Shown here piece by piece: positions 14,092-27,734 of a DNA stretch of 64,000 nucleotides (position 1 is the stretch's first letter; each line of letters begins with the position of its first letter). The translations under genes and the position numbers were made by a program. The stretch comes from Epiperipatus broadwayi (Eukaryota; Onychophora; Udeonychophora; Euonychophora; Peripatidae): NCBI GenBank assembly GCA_028023455.1, contig JAQFVV010006639.1, positions 132,001 to 196,000 of the forward strand, read 5' to 3'. The notes below the pieces were generated by a model that saw only the letters and a program-made list of their open reading frames with translations, was not told the DNA's origin and made no database searches.

Positions 14092-14922
14092 CAATTATAA
14101 CAGTTTTTAGATAATATAGAAAAAATTATACTTTCCTCATTTATTCCCATTTTCATTGTTAACCTTCCCATGCACATTATCTCAGGTTTATGTTTCATTA
14201 ATTATAATGAACTTGAATTAAGTCTTGAATAGAAATGTTAGTAGGAAATTAATTGGGTTTATGGAAACATTCTTAGTCTAACTTAATAATTTTATAATCC
14301 TTTAGACTTTTTAGAAAATAATAAAATTAAAAAAAAACTGATTGATTATTTAGGCAATATATTACTGACTTATAGTAATATACTGGATACTACTTTAACA
14401 ATAATTAAAAAAGTAAATAATAAAAGAACAATAAAGAATAAGAAGAAAGAAGCAAGAATAATGATCATGAAGAAGTATGAGCCCCCATTTATATATCTAC
14501 TCTAATTATCATCTGATTGGTTACTTAACCCTCAGCTTACAAACTAAGTTACATATTTGTCAATTTTTGTGCTTTTAAAATTTTAGAAATAAAATTATGA
14601 GTCATACATAATAATATGAGTCATAATAATATAATACTTAATTTTAAATCAATTTTATAATTACACTTAAAAACAAATTAAATACTTTAAAATAACATAT
14701 TTTAAATAATTCTTTATCAATTTAACTAAACCTTAATTCTAATGTATCCATTTTTAGTTTATCTTTATTAACTTCAAATTTTTTAAAAAATAATTAATTA
14801 ATTTAATAGTTTCCTATATTTATTTTTATGATATTCAAATGTTCTCAATTTTAAACAATTCTGAAAGCAATTTTAAAAAAAACTTTCTTAAAAACCTTGC
14901 AAGCACACAAAAAAATACATGT

Positions 14923-15270
14923 AATGTTAGTCACATGATCATAATCCCAGAGAGAATGTTGCAATTTTAACATTCACTGTCTGAAATGGAATTTTTTAGT
15001 ATTTTATGATATAAACAAGTGTATTCAATTTTATTTACTGTTTAAATAATGTCAAAATTTATTTTTTCAAATTTCATCATTGCATTTTATTATTTTATAA
15101 TATAATATTTTGTAATTAAATATTTAGTTAATTTTATTTCAGACAGTGAATGTAAAATTGCAACATTCTCCCTGGGATTATGATCATGTGACTAACATTG
15201 GAATAATAAATTTTGACATTATTTAAACAGTAAAAAAAATTGAATACACTTGTTTATACTATAAAATACT
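14923..15270. repeat. Two interleaved inverted repeats (A-B-A'-B')
   Basis: Block A (14923-14987) is the reverse complement of A' (15136-15199); block B (14998-15066) is the reverse complement of B' (15202-15270). The order is A-B-spacer-A'-B', not the A-B-B'-A' of a simple palindrome. About 70 bp of A+T-rich spacer separates the halves. Confidence 0.9.
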
Positions 15271-15995
15271 AACACTTTTAATAAATAATTATAATATAAA
15301 TTTAAATCTAATTTTATAAAATACATTTAATAACTTATTTAAATATTAAATACTATTTAAAATTAGTTTTCAGAAGTTTATTTAATAAGACTTTTACTAC
15401 ATAATTTTAAACCATTATAACTATGACCAGTTTTCCCAACCATACAAAATTATATTATTTAACTTTTATATAATATTTAACATTTTATAATAACTTTGAA
15501 ATATTTTTGTAACTTTTAAATTCATCTCAACAAAGTTTAGAATCCTATCAACATTATAATAGCTCTTACTTAGATTTCTTTTAATTTAAAAATTTTAAGA
15601 AATTGGCCATTAAAACCTATTCAGACCTAATAAAAAGGATGCAATATGTATATAGCCTATATTGTATTTCTCTGTAGGCTATATATATTAAATATTTTGT
15701 CATTTACTCTCTATTTAGTTTAATTAAAATGAATATTATTAATCATTGATTTCAGTCTTAATATCTTTTTGCAGTGTAGCAAGAATAGAAAGTACAGAAC
15801 TGTTTCTAATATGAAAATATCAAAACATTTTAGGAGCATCAAATTCAAATTGATCTATGGTCTGATTTTTATCAAATAAAAAAAAATCATTCTATTTGAG
15901 ATGGAGTATTGTCATAGGAAGTTTCTAATTTCTTATGTTTCCCATAAAATTAGTATTAACTTTAGAACAACTTAGTCAATAAGGGATTATTGATG

Positions 15996-15998
<3 letters not shown>

Positions 15999-16043
<45 letters not shown>
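15999..16043. repeat. (AT)n microsatellite
   Basis: Simple dinucleotide run of about 22 units. Confidence 0.95.
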
Positions 16044-16046
<3 letters not shown>

Positions 16047-16604
16047 GCAGATTTTGGGTAAATAATGAAGAGGCTTGCATTGTAAAAAAATATGTGATTG
16101 ATGGAAAAGTTAGTCATTATTCATGTGATAACTTTTTAGTGTGATAAACAGATCAGATTAGTTTTTGGATTAAAAGTTCCATGATATATTGCATATGGTA
16201 CAAAATCTTAACATATGAAGAAGAATAATGGACTAATTCACATGATGCCATTAGATTCTTTTAAATGTTATATACTGAGATGATATTATGGCTCTTGCAA
16301 TTAACTTTTTCAAATGTAATAGCAATCTATCAATTTTTTTTTCTCAGAAAAAAAAATTAAATTAAATGAATTGGCAGGATAAGCTCCTTTCTCCTCTTCT
16401 GCATTTTTTTAAGAAATATTTTTTTGTTCTTTTAGTTTTATTTTATTAAGATCTTATACTGTATTATCTGTTTTAAATTAAACATATATATATATATATT
16501 AATGTGTATGTATTTGAATATTTGCAAATAAAAAAATATTCATATTGTATAACTAAAATATGGATTTTTTTTTATATATAAATAATTTAGAACATTAAAA
16601 CATG

Positions 16605-17290
16605 CAAAACTCTCCATACAGTAGTGCCACTCAGTTCCAACCAGAATAATCATTGGATGCCAAAAGGCTTATGCATAAAATCCCTATCTACTGCCTACTC
16701 ATCCAATATCTCCAGACTAGTTTCTGACTTATGGCCTTTGTCAGTGAGGAGCTTTGGATCTGAGAGCACTGCACCTAGATCTTAGGATTACTCTGGTTGG
16801 CACTGAGTTGCCACTCAGTGTATGAAGACTTTTGCCTGTTTTAATAACAGTAATATGCTAGCATAAGAAATAGTGACCATGTGATGTTTAGTGGTTTGAC
16901 ACCAATCCTGCCTAATAGGATAGTAGTGGCTATGGCTGTTAAAGAGCCAAAGACACCAAAATGTATGGGTACTGAACTGGGTTCAGACCAATATGACTAT
17001 ATAAGCTATTGAGCTTAGATTGAAAATATTATTGTGTTTTCAATTTTGTTCTTATAGTTCTGTAGTTAAGTAGAGATAAAAGATGGCTGCTGGAGGGTTG
17101 CATTAGATCCTAAGGTCTAGGTGCAGTGCTCTCAGATCCAAAGCTCCTCACTAATGAAGGCCACAAGCCAGAAATTAGTCTGGGGATATTGGATAAGTAG
17201 GCACTAGATAGGGATTTTATGCACAAGCCTTCTGGCATCCATTGATTATTCCGGTTGGCATTGAGTGGCACTACTGTATGGAGAGTTTTG
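16605..17290. mobile_element. Foldback element with ~185-bp inverted repeats
   Basis: Arms 16605-16787 and 17107-17290 are reverse complements (about 90% by eye) around a ~320-bp centre. The centre holds a further partial copy of the arm end (16788-16835) and no transposase. Arms carry GGTTGGCACTGAGT and ACTGTATGGAGAGTTTTG-type ends. Related scraps occur at 17611-17660 and about 54930-55060. A non-autonomous DNA transposon with long terminal repeats is the likely identity; superfamily unknown. Confidence 0.75.
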
Positions 17291-17610
17291 CTCAACCACA
17301 GTGTTGAACCCTCCAAGGCTGTTATATTATGCACAGAAAGGAATGACATCAAAAGAAAAATTAAGGAAGCCTATTTCATCACTAGTAATATCAAATCAAT
17401 TAATAGAAAAGACACTTGTTTTGCTACTTCCAGAAAATGGATAGTATAGGAAATAATTTTGCATACATTTGCATATAATAACGTTAACAATATAGAGACT
17501 ATGATTATGGAGCAACAAGGGCTCTAAAAGTGCTTAGTCTGTAGAAATTATAATATAAAAAAGCCTACAAATTATTATATAAAAGTTTCACTGCAACGCA
17601 GCAGCTTATT

Positions 17611-17660
17611 ATTAATAACAGTAATGTGCTAGCATAAGAAATAGTGATCATGTCATAATA
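17611..17660 (+). repeat. Scrap of the 16.6-17.3 kb element
   Basis: The stretch reading aataacagtaatgtgctagc followed by ataagaaatagtgatcatgt repeats 16841-16885 with two differences. Confidence 0.7.
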
Positions 17661-20651
17661 TAGAACATCCAAAAATTATACAAGAATTGTTTTTGATTAT
17701 ATTTTAAAGTTCTCAATAAATTTATTAAATAATAATATCCAGTTAACTGAATTTTAACAATCAATAAAACATTCCATTTAATCACTTTAGATTAGTAACT
17801 TTCTAAATTGACTAAGTTTTTCATTACAAAACTTTCACGCACACACATTTACACATTTAAAAGCAAGGTTAAATTTTTCTATCGTAACTGAATGTAATGT
17901 TGGCGGTATTATTCTTGTAATATAATTATTAAATTAATACTGCAAATATTACGTTTTATTGTAGTTGGAATAATATGTCCTATTTAGTATATTTTCCATT
18001 AATATTAAATTTATGTGCGTTTGATTTCTGTTGCACATAAAAAAAAAAAAAAACTGCTCTTTTTGAAAAAAAAAAGAGAGAGACGTATTTTTCCTATGTA
18101 TTGGTTAATAAAATCTCTTTGGAAGATATTTTGGGTAACTTTCCATTCACTTTTAATCATATCACGTGCTTTTACCAATAATAGTGATTGATTTATTTAA
18201 TTTAATCCTTAAAAAAAAAGCCAATATATATATATATTTACAGATTACAGCTATTTTTATTAATTCCACTAGCAAAATATAAGATTACAATATGCATAAA
18301 TTAAATATTGCCTACATTATACTAGTAATAATAAATAAAATAGAAAATCATATAACAACATAATACTAGCCAAAACCCAAAATTTTACTACAATTCTTCC
18401 ACAATCGTGGTCTCGTCCATTAACAAATAGATCTTTTCAAATGAAATTCAACAAAATATAAACAACATATATATATATATATATACACGCACATAAAACA
18501 AAATAACCTTTCCATTATTCACTTCAATAACCGACATCCTTTAACATCAAAGGAATATATATATACTAATAAGATTCAGTGTCACAGGTAGTTAAAAATG
18601 AGAAACTTTTTTTTACCTGTGATATATAAACTGAATTTATACAAGTAATAATAAGTTCAAACCCTAATTCAGACATAGTTAATACTTATTAGCTTATATA
18701 AACATTAACTATAAAAACCATAGATAGACCATCTATAGTTTTCAAGCAATTGAGTGTGTCTGTTCTAGTACATGAGTAAATAATTAGTCCTCACACAATA
18801 TTACACACGCACGTGCACACACATATATAATAAAATACCTCCAGTGATTTAATACACAAATAACATTAAAGATTAAGCCTTATAACACAGTATTTAAAAC
18901 CTTATAGAATACTTTAACAAAATTAAAATATTTTGGTCTGGGCGATGATGTCTTAAATTTATAAAAAGATATTTCAAGGAAAGGAAGTAGATAGTATTTA
19001 TTGATGGTATTTTATCTCCTTTATTTTTAATAATTCAACATTTTCCTCAGAGCTTAGTTACTGGTCCTTTTTTAATATATATATATATATAAGATTTTAC
19101 AACTTTTAAAATATTTATTGTCCCGTATTATGAGTTTTAATCTTGAATGTAAATAATGTAATTCTTTGTACTCACATTAAAATTTCTTGAAAATATGAAA
19201 AAAAAAAGTTAAATATATATATATATCCCAAATGCACCCAGCCTTGTAAAGTCCAGTGGCTTTTTTAATTGAGGGTTTTAACAAATTTTGTTAAGATTTA
19301 AGATAAATTAAACAAAAGATTTTAAATGTGAGAATTGTATACCAGTTTAAAAGACCAGTGGTACAATGGAACACAAAAACCCTGATATTAATGTATTATA
19401 AGAATTGTGGACTTAATTAGTGAAGTATTTAATAGCTTCACACTCTTAGATCAAAACACTTCTGCTTCACCTATTTATATATAAAAGTAGGTCGAAGTAA
19501 AGAAGGATTCTCTCTTTTCTTCATAGCGTAAGCATGTGTTTTAAAGACCTACAGAGGTCCCTAGTGACGATTTTTTCAGACGCTCATTGCTAAGGTTTAC
19601 AGCCTTGTTAAAACTATTAAAGATTTAATGTAAATTAAATATTTTAATATTATATAAATAAATTTCTGAATTTTAATAAAGCTAAATTAAAATTTCCATC
19701 TTCAAATATATCTTTTATTTTTGACAATGTTAAGACACTAATATATATATTCAATGGAGCACCCCATAAATAAAAAAAAAGATTTTTTTAAAATATTTTT
19801 TAATAGAATCACAACTAATTGTAATAGTTTTATTAATAGTTACCATTTATTAATGCATTAAATAATATTTATATTTTTTTAAGTTGTTGGTTAAACATTT
19901 GTTTTAAAGATTTAATATAAATGCATTTTTATTAAACATTGCTAAGTATAGTGTTCCTTTGAACTATATTAGTGTATTGCCAGACCGTGAAAGCAGGAAG
20001 CATCTTAATGCCAAATTATGAATCGGCATTTGTGGTTGTTTCTATAACTAGCTGGGAATCTTTACTGTAAAATATATACTATATCTCTGTAGTTAAAAGT
20101 ACTCATACTAATATTTTTGCCAACAGTTTCTATTTAATGATGGAATTATTCTTTCACATAAACATAAGAATTGTGAATTTGACATGACATCATACAAACA
20201 TTCATGCATTCACCAATCAGATAACGAAAAAAATATCAATTTTATATATAACATGATAACATGGGTTGTGGAGATTCAGATGTTTGATATTTTTAGCTGA
20301 TCTAATGAACAAAGATTGTTTGTGAAATGCATGCACATGGAGAAAGCATACTGCCAAAGTTCTACATGGTGGATCATGTTGAGATGAAGAATATACTAAT
20401 AAAAATAAAAATTTAACAAGTCATTTGCTGTGCAAAAATTATTGATCCTTTCACAAAATCATGTCCATATCATGAAAATGTCATGTGACAGAAAATATTG
20501 TGTTGCCAAAAGCATGAGTATTGTCTTGTGGATGCTCTGTAATGAGTGAAAGTTGTTTGCAAGATGCATTCATTATGAACAAAAGTGATGTGAGATTCTG
20601 TTGTAAGTCATAATCGTGTATAAAAAGTAAGTAATTATAGCATTTAAAAAG
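17661..20651. other. A+T-rich DNA, no gene seen
   Basis: About 3 kb with several short (TA)n runs (for example near 18232, 18470, 19077, 19215) and no recognisable coding or RNA gene. Confidence 0.5.
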
Positions 20652-21066
20652 CATTTGTTCTTAATAAATGTGTTTTACCAGCACTTATGGATCTGAGATT
20701 TGGAGACTTAACAGAATAGTAATAAAAAAACTTTAGATCACTCAAAGAAGTATTGGAGAAATGCATGCCAGTAGCATCATGAAGAGATTGAATGTGAAAT
20801 ACATATATCAGAGAAACAGACAGGTGTTATTGACAACATTGAAAGAATTACGAAACTGAAGTGGAATTGGACTTGGCATATTATTAAAAGAAATAATCAT
20901 AGATGGACAGTTAAAATCTGAAACTGGATTCCAAGAGGTTGTGAAAGACATGGAAAGAGACCATTTGTGAGATGTATGGATGAAATAAGGAAGGGTGTAG
21001 GGGTGATGTGAAAAAGAGAGGCTAGAAATTGGTGAAGATGAATTGATAATGGTTGAAAATGATGAA
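20652..21066 (+). pseudogene. Old RTE reverse transcriptase 3' fragment
   Basis: About 400 bp align with the end of the RTE ORF (from the 'tgtgttttaccag...ggatctgag' block to the final 'attgataatggttg'). There are many substitutions, stops and a ~35-bp deletion near 21040. The copy is much older than those at 28.9 and 44.8 kb. Confidence 0.82.
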
Positions 21067-21832
21067 AAAATCTCTATAGTTGTAAAATACACACAAGCCT
21101 TAAATTTCAAATAATTAAAAGCACTAATCATTGGGTAAATCTAATATATGGCATTGTTAAATTGCTACGATGTTTAATTGTAAAATGTGGTGAGCATACT
21201 GAGACCAAATAAAAAGTAACTGAGTAGTTTATTGTTTAAAAATTTCCTCAAAAAGTTTAAGCATCGGAAATGATAAAGCTGGAGAACAATTCACGAACTT
21301 TAATCTTCCAAATCTATCATATTTCTACTGTATTAAACGTAAAGAGCATTGATATAATAAGTTGTAATTGTAGTGATGTATAATATTTATAAACAAACCT
21401 TAAAACATATAACATATTACTAATATCAACAACATGTAAATAACTTTTATAACTGCTTAAGTGTGCAATATTTAAGATTTAAGCATATGACAAAACATTT
21501 TTATTGAAATATGTTATTCAGAATTATTTGTAAGGAGGCCCATAATGAATCTATTTAATAAACTTGAAAATTCAATTTTACTTTTCATTTCTCATTTCTC
21601 ATTCACTCAATCTAACTTCCAACCATATGTAGGATAAATAAATCAACATCAATATTTAAATAGGTGATATGATTTAGTTAACATAATTTATAATTTCTAA
21701 TTTATTGTTGATATATTTAGTATGAGAACACATTTTCAAAAATATACAGTAAATTAAAGTAATAGTCGTTTTTATTGTGAGTTTGATTGAACACTGCTTA
21801 CTAAATACATTTTTGGTTTTTGATGGTTAGAT

Positions 21833-22985
21833 GTATAAACAAACATCAGATTTAACCATGGATTCACCAATTTCTCCAGCATTGGCTTCTATTTTTATGG
21901 AGAACTTGGAAAAGAAAATTTTGATATCAACAGTTAAAAACCCATTTTTATCGCTGAGGTATTTTGACAAGACCTTTGTTGTTTGACCTCATGGTAAGCA
22001 TGCTCTTGATGAATTTTAATTTTCTTAAATTCTTTTCATGACAACATCAAATTTACTATGGAAGTTAAAAATAATAACCAACTTCCATTCTTAGATGTTT
22101 TACTTGAAAGAAAGAAGGATGGTCCATGGTATATATAGAAAGCCAACACATGCTGGGAGATATCTACATTTATCTTCTCATAACAATACAGCACAAATAT
22201 TTTCAGTGACAAAGACATTGTTACATAGAACTAAGAGATTTTGTGATGGCAGCCATTTTTACAAAGATATTTATGCCACTAAAAAAGTGCTTCTTTATAA
22301 TGGTTTTGAACACAGGAATATTAATAAAACTTTTTATATAATAAGAAAAAAGATTTAATACTTCAAAAACTAAGACTGTTCTGTGATGTATAAAGGGAGT
22401 AATTGATAAAATTGGTAATGTTTTAAAGAAAAATATTATTCACACTACATTTAAAAAAATAATGCAGTATTTCCATATCCTAAAAAAAAATTCCTTTTGA
22501 GTGTCATGGCATATATGAAATTCTGTGTGGAGTTTCTTTACATTCATACATTGGCTGAGACCAATCGTATAATAAACATAAGAAAGGAAGAACACATTTT
22601 AGCAGTTAGAGAAAAATATAATTCATAAGCCATTTATTCACACATTAAATTAACTAATCATGGCATCAATTTTAATAAAACATATATTCTGGCAACAATT
22701 GAACATGATAAGTGATTGTTAAGGGAAGCTATAGAGATTTTTAAAAGGCCCATGAGCATAAATGAAGAGTGTGAATTAAAGAAAATTAATAATATTTGGA
22801 AAAAGCTGTTGGAGGATAAAATATTTTTTAAAACTTCTCAACCAATAGAATTTGAGAATAAGGAGAAAATAACAAAAGAAAAAAATAATGATTTAAATCT
22901 CATCACATACATTCTTAAGATTTGAGATTTGTTATTGTACTGAAATGTCGGTCATTTAGCTATTATATTTTTATTACATGGAAGC
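21833..22985 (+). pseudogene. Decayed Penelope-like element: RT end + GIY-YIG
   Basis: The fragment reads KQTSDLTMDSPISPALASIF, the Penelope RT motif around MGSP(L/I)SP, then a damaged catalytic box (RYFDKTFVV where Y-V-D-D is expected), then LPFLDVLLERKKDGP and RKPTHAGRYLHLSSH, a strong Penelope signature. After a decayed linker a GIY-YIG endonuclease begins: GIY at 22508-22516 and YIG at 22547-22555 in one frame, ending with the 22716-22925 open frame (LREAIEIFKRP...). In-frame stops occur after FVV and inside the PWYIYRKP box, and there are frameshifts, so it is dead. PLEs use the RT to copy their RNA and the GIY-YIG domain to nick target DNA. The 5' part is missing. Confidence 0.88.
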
Positions 22986-23052
22986 TCCCAGAAATAATAC
23001 TATGAATTCATTATTTATCCATGAGAATATTAGAATTAATATATATATATAT

Positions 23053-24257
23053 GATCAACAGATGGCGTTTTACCAAAAACACCGTCAAAGCGTGTTTGTT
23101 TACATAAACATCAGAGTAAGCATTCACTACCTCTTTCGTTAATTCCACATTCAGATCATGATTTCAAGCTGATTTTGCTATCATCAGTGAAGGACAGGAA
23201 ATAAGAAACTAGATCTAAACACTAAACTCTGAGCGTTTATGAAACAATTTCTATTCAGCTTGCAAGCGTGAATTTTTTAGACACGTAATGTCTTCAAAAT
23301 CAGCATAGCAAACCAGATAGCTATATGGGTCTGATATCAGTTCATTATATCCACATAGTAGAAGCCTCTGCAATATATATCATTGCAAGAAATCATAAAT
23401 ACAAGCGTTGGCAAATTTTAATTTGCTTTTTTGTTTTTCATAAATGTACCTTTGAAGTTTTTTCTTGCAATGATATATATTGCAGAGGCTTCTACTATGT
23501 GGAGATACTTAACTGATATCAGACCCATATAGCTATCTGGTTTGCTATGCTGATTTTGAAGACATTACGTGACTAAAAAATTCATGCTTGCAAGCTGAAT
23601 AGAAATTGTTTCATAAATGCTCAGAGTTTAGTGTTTAGATCTAGTTTCTTATTTCCTGTCCTTCACTGATGATAGCAAAATCAGCTTGAAATCATGATCT
23701 GAAGGTGGAATTAATGAAAGAGGTAGTGAATTCTTAGTCTGACGTTTATGTAAACAAACACGCTTTGACAGGGTTTTTGGTAAAATGCCATCTATTGATC
23801 AAAAATACAAGTGTTGGCAAATTTTAATTTGTTTTTTTGTTTTTCATAAATATACCTTTGAAGTTTTTTTTTTGCAATGATATATATTGCAGAGACTTCT
23901 ACTGTGTGGAGATACTGAACTGATATCAGACCCATATAGCTATCTGGTTTGCTATGCTGCTGATTTTGAAGACATTATGTGTCTAAAAAATCCACACTTG
24001 CAAGCTGAATAGAAATTGTTTCATAAACGATCAGAGTTTAGTGTTTAGATGTAGTTTTTTATTTCCTGTCCTTCACTGATGATAGCAAAATCAGCTTGAA
24101 ATCATGATCTGAAGGTGGAATTAATGAAAGAGGTAGTGAATGCTTAGTCTGACGTTTATGTAAACAAACACGCTTTGACAGTGTTTTTTGTAAAACGCCA
24201 TCTGTTGATCATAAATACAAGCGTTGGCAAATTTTAATTTGCTTTTTTGTTTTTCAT
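23053..24257. repeat. Three-armed foldback array, ~340-bp arms
   Basis: An arm at 23053-23391 (one orientation) is followed by a 70-bp spacer and the same arm inverted at 23462-23801. Spacer plus arm is then repeated directly (23802-24211), and a third partial spacer ends at 24257 in (AT)n. The outer tip of each arm reads TGATCAACAGATGGCGTTTT or a close variant. No transposase is present. The array starts immediately after (AT)n. A distant relative lies at 56432-56697 with the tip GATCACTAAATGGAGCTTTA. Confidence 0.9.
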
Positions 24258-24854
24258 ATATATATATATTCATCCAATCATTTATTTATATTGGAAATGG
24301 AGTTGGTGTTTTCTTATGTTAAAACTAGATAAACCTAACTGCTGCTGTAATCACACAATAATCAATTAAACAATAGCGCAGGCTGAAACTATACTATCTA
24401 TAATCACAATATAACCTATCTGATCTATTTTAAACTAAATGGCAAACTGCTTTTCTTTAATAATCAAATTTGATATATGATTAGTAAATAAAAAAATTTG
24501 ATATTTATATCTTAATTTCATGAAAATTGTCAATTTAATAAATACAACTCTCTATGGGGGGGGGGGTGCTTCGTTACTAGTAAGAATTCAGATAAATTGT
24601 TATATTTCAAATTCTCACACAAAAAAAATATCTGGCATAATTTACTTGTCATATATCAAACAGAATTTTAGGCAAAAAGCGTTCCATCTTTAAGGTTAAT
24701 GTAGATCGGAAAATTTCTACTGTGAATATTAAGTAACATGGGTTCTTCTTGCACTATCTATGGTAATTGATGGCACATTATCATTTTCAAATTCTATTGA
24801 ATCATTTAAGAATGAAAGTTTTACTTAGTTCTTTTTAGTTATATTCCACCAGTA

Positions 24855-27175
24855 AACTTTCTTATTTCATCCAGTCATTGCACATTTTATTTCTTTTTAG
24901 GACTTTCTAAATCTTTTTAGACCCAATGTAAAACATCTCGCCTATTCTCAGCTCTTCTAGTAATATGTCTATCTCAGATCTACTTCAGTCTTTTAATTCT
25001 TTCTATGTCATCAGTGAGATCTGACTGCTCTTTCATCTATGTATTTCATTTTGTACTTCTTTTTATTATTTGCAACATGCATCTCTCCATGCTGCATTTT
25101 CTATTGTGCTTCAGTTAAATATCCAAATCTCAAAACTTTTTTAATACTATTGTTTTTACTAAAATCATTTCTTCCAAGTTTAATTGTATTAATAATTGAT
25201 TCGTTATGATACTATGTACAGGGATGTAAATAAGGTATTCATAGTTGTTAAGTTCTTCTAATCCATAACTATCACTCTTTATTTTTTTTTACTAAAAAAA
25301 AATCCATTGAACATTACACTTCTTATATTTATCTCTAGTCCTTTCTTACTTTCATCTGATAATGCTTGAATATTTATAGATCTGAAGCAGTATTAAAACA
25401 ACAACCATATCATTTGCAAAACCTAGATGACTTATATAATCTTTATTTACCTTTATTTCCTTAGCTTTCTACTTAATGTACAATATTCTTTTTTGTATAA
25501 CTATAGGAAAAAGCTGTTGAGATATAAAATTATTGTCTTACACCCTTTTTATTGTTGATCATTTAAGTGTTATTATATAATATAACCACTGCTTTTAGAT
25601 TTTGATAAATATTTTTCTGAATATGATATTATTCTGGGTTTACATATTGATTACTCAAAACAGTAATCACCATGGAAATGCTTACTGATTCAAAATCCTT
25701 TTTATAATCTAAAACATCATGTTGTTTTATATCTTAGTTTTGATCCACTGTGTTCAAATTACTTTTATATTCCATTTGTTCTTTTGATGGGTAAGAATCC
25801 AAATAGCACCATAGTTGTATTGTCATTATATTAACAAAGATTTGTATAAAACTGATATAATTCTGATACATTAGTAATTTCTAATATCTTCTTTATAATC
25901 TTTCTTAAATATCAACATTACTTCTGTTATCTTCTAATCATCTGGTCTATCTATATTATTTAAATAGTCGGTATATATCTTTAACAGCAATTTTTCAATT
26001 TTTCACTTCTTTTAAAATATAAACAATATAATTATTTTCTAGAATTATTCTCTTCTTTATACATTATGTCTCACTTGTTATTACAAAATATTTGGCAATT
26101 CAGGAAAAAATGGAAACTGGAGGAGATAGATACATTGTTTACTTGTTTTATATTACTATATTATTCCATGATGTCATCTCTCTTTTTTATAATCATTCCA
26201 TTGTTTTTCTTATTGCTAAAACAATATCAAGATAATGTTTTATACTTTTCAGACTTATTTTCTTATATAGCTTTCCTTGTCAATTCATTTTACAGATCAT
26301 TTTAAAATATTTTCATATTCTTTTGTTTTGCTTGTGCATTGTCTTATCTCATTAAGCATTTTATTTATGAAACATTATAACTTTATCATTCTTATTGCAT
26401 TGCCAAATCCATATAATATTTAATATCATCTAGGTTCTTTATTACCATTTACAACACTTTTTTACAACTCACTATTGATGATTTTGATTATCATGCAATC
26501 TTCTTCAGAACATCTATTTATATTTAGAAATATAGAAGTGCTGAAGAACACTTCTCGACCAATTAAAAACATCAATAGTGGATTGTAAAAAACCATTGTA
26601 AAAAGTAATAAAGAATGTAGATGATATTAATAACCATTTACTGATAAATAGCTACTCTTTTGTACCAGTTATCTTTCTTATAGTTTCAATTAATTTCAGT
26701 TAAACCTTTATCACTTTCAAAGTCTGTTAATATTTTAAAGCAATCTGCAAGTTTTAAATTAAATTCCTTGGGATGTTTTAAAAGATTAAGAATATAATCT
26801 GCTAATATTATTTTCTTCAATAGTTTTCATTTCTCTAGTATGCATTATGTAATATATTTATATCTCAAAAATTAGTGATAACCTTCTATGTTGATTCTTA
26901 AAATATATATTTTCTGTTATTCAATATATATTCTATTCTCCTATATCTTCAGGTGGATTCTTCTATTATGAAAGTTATTTTTCTATTTTTTATTTAAAAT
27001 TAACCCTACTTCACTTGTGATTCCAATATTTATTCTCTTGTAGTAAAGTACATATGACTCTTCATTTTTTCTCAAACTTCATAAAGATCAATGTATGCCA
27101 ATTAATATTATATACTTCTTCCAATTCATATACTCCTTCTTCATTTGAAAGATCATCACATGGCAGGTTAATTTC
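24855..27175 (-). pseudogene. Old, nearly full-length RTE copy
   Basis: On the minus strand this follows the RTE ORF colinearly from the endonuclease start (ttcatttgaaag block near 27140) through the RT region (thumb and fingers blocks around 25900-26050) to the HVRWMDEIRK-type tail near 24870. It is heavily mutated, with many stops and indels, and is split by a hairpin element at 26436-26630. Individual blocks are recognised by comparison with the two young RTE copies; the exact ends are approximate. Confidence 0.72.
26436..26630. mobile_element. Small inverted-repeat MITE nested in old RTE
   Basis: Outer arms of about 50 bp (left: tttattaccatttacaacac; right: its complement ending gtaataaag) flank a ~95-bp core that itself holds a short inverted repeat (cagaacatctatttatattt versus its near complement). 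It interrupts the decayed RTE, so it inserted later. Confidence 0.7.
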
Positions 27176-27299
27176 ACAATCAGTCAATTCTTAACATCAT
27201 CTACATTTGTCTGCCAAACATTGTCTAGAAACTTTTCTATGCTCTAGCAATAAGTGCTATAATTTAGGTTTGTCACCATAATTGTAAATATCTATAAAT

Positions 27300-27725
27300 A
27301 CTAATATAATAAAGTCAATTACCTAATACTTTAATAGATTATAAAGTTAGATGATAACGATCAACACATTAAGCTATCAACAATCTCTACCTGTAGTCAA
27401 GGCAGTCTTCTTAAACAATAAAAGTAATACCATCTCATCTATGGTCTGATACATTTATATAGACTCAAAACATTGCAACCTGATCAAGAGGCATGAGGGA
27501 TTAATAATGGAAAGTAATTTAAACAAACATCATTAATTAGGCAAATATCTATCTCTCAAATGTATATAAAGTGTATATTTATTAAAACACTAAAGTCAAT
27601 TACTTAATGTTTTAATAGGTTTATAAACATAGATAATAACAATCAATCCTTAAGCTATAAATAATGTCCACCTGTAGTCAAGGCAACCTCCTTAAACAAT
27701 AAAAGTGGCACCATTTTATCTATGG
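27300..27725. mobile_element. MITE family copy with ~280-bp direct repeat
   Basis: The block aaagtcaattacctaatact...ctatggt is present twice, at about 27312 and 27590, roughly 280 bp apart. The same family occurs inverted at 32905-33395 (shared atgtatcag, caggcaaatat and cttaaacaataaaagt segments). Confidence 0.75.
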
Positions 27726-27734
27726 TGGATGGAA

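Noticed and set aside
22908-22975. Hammerhead remnant at the end of the 22-kb PLE (gaaatgtcggtc)
   Set aside because: A GAAA box followed by a GTC is present, but there is no CTGATGA box or stem II upstream.
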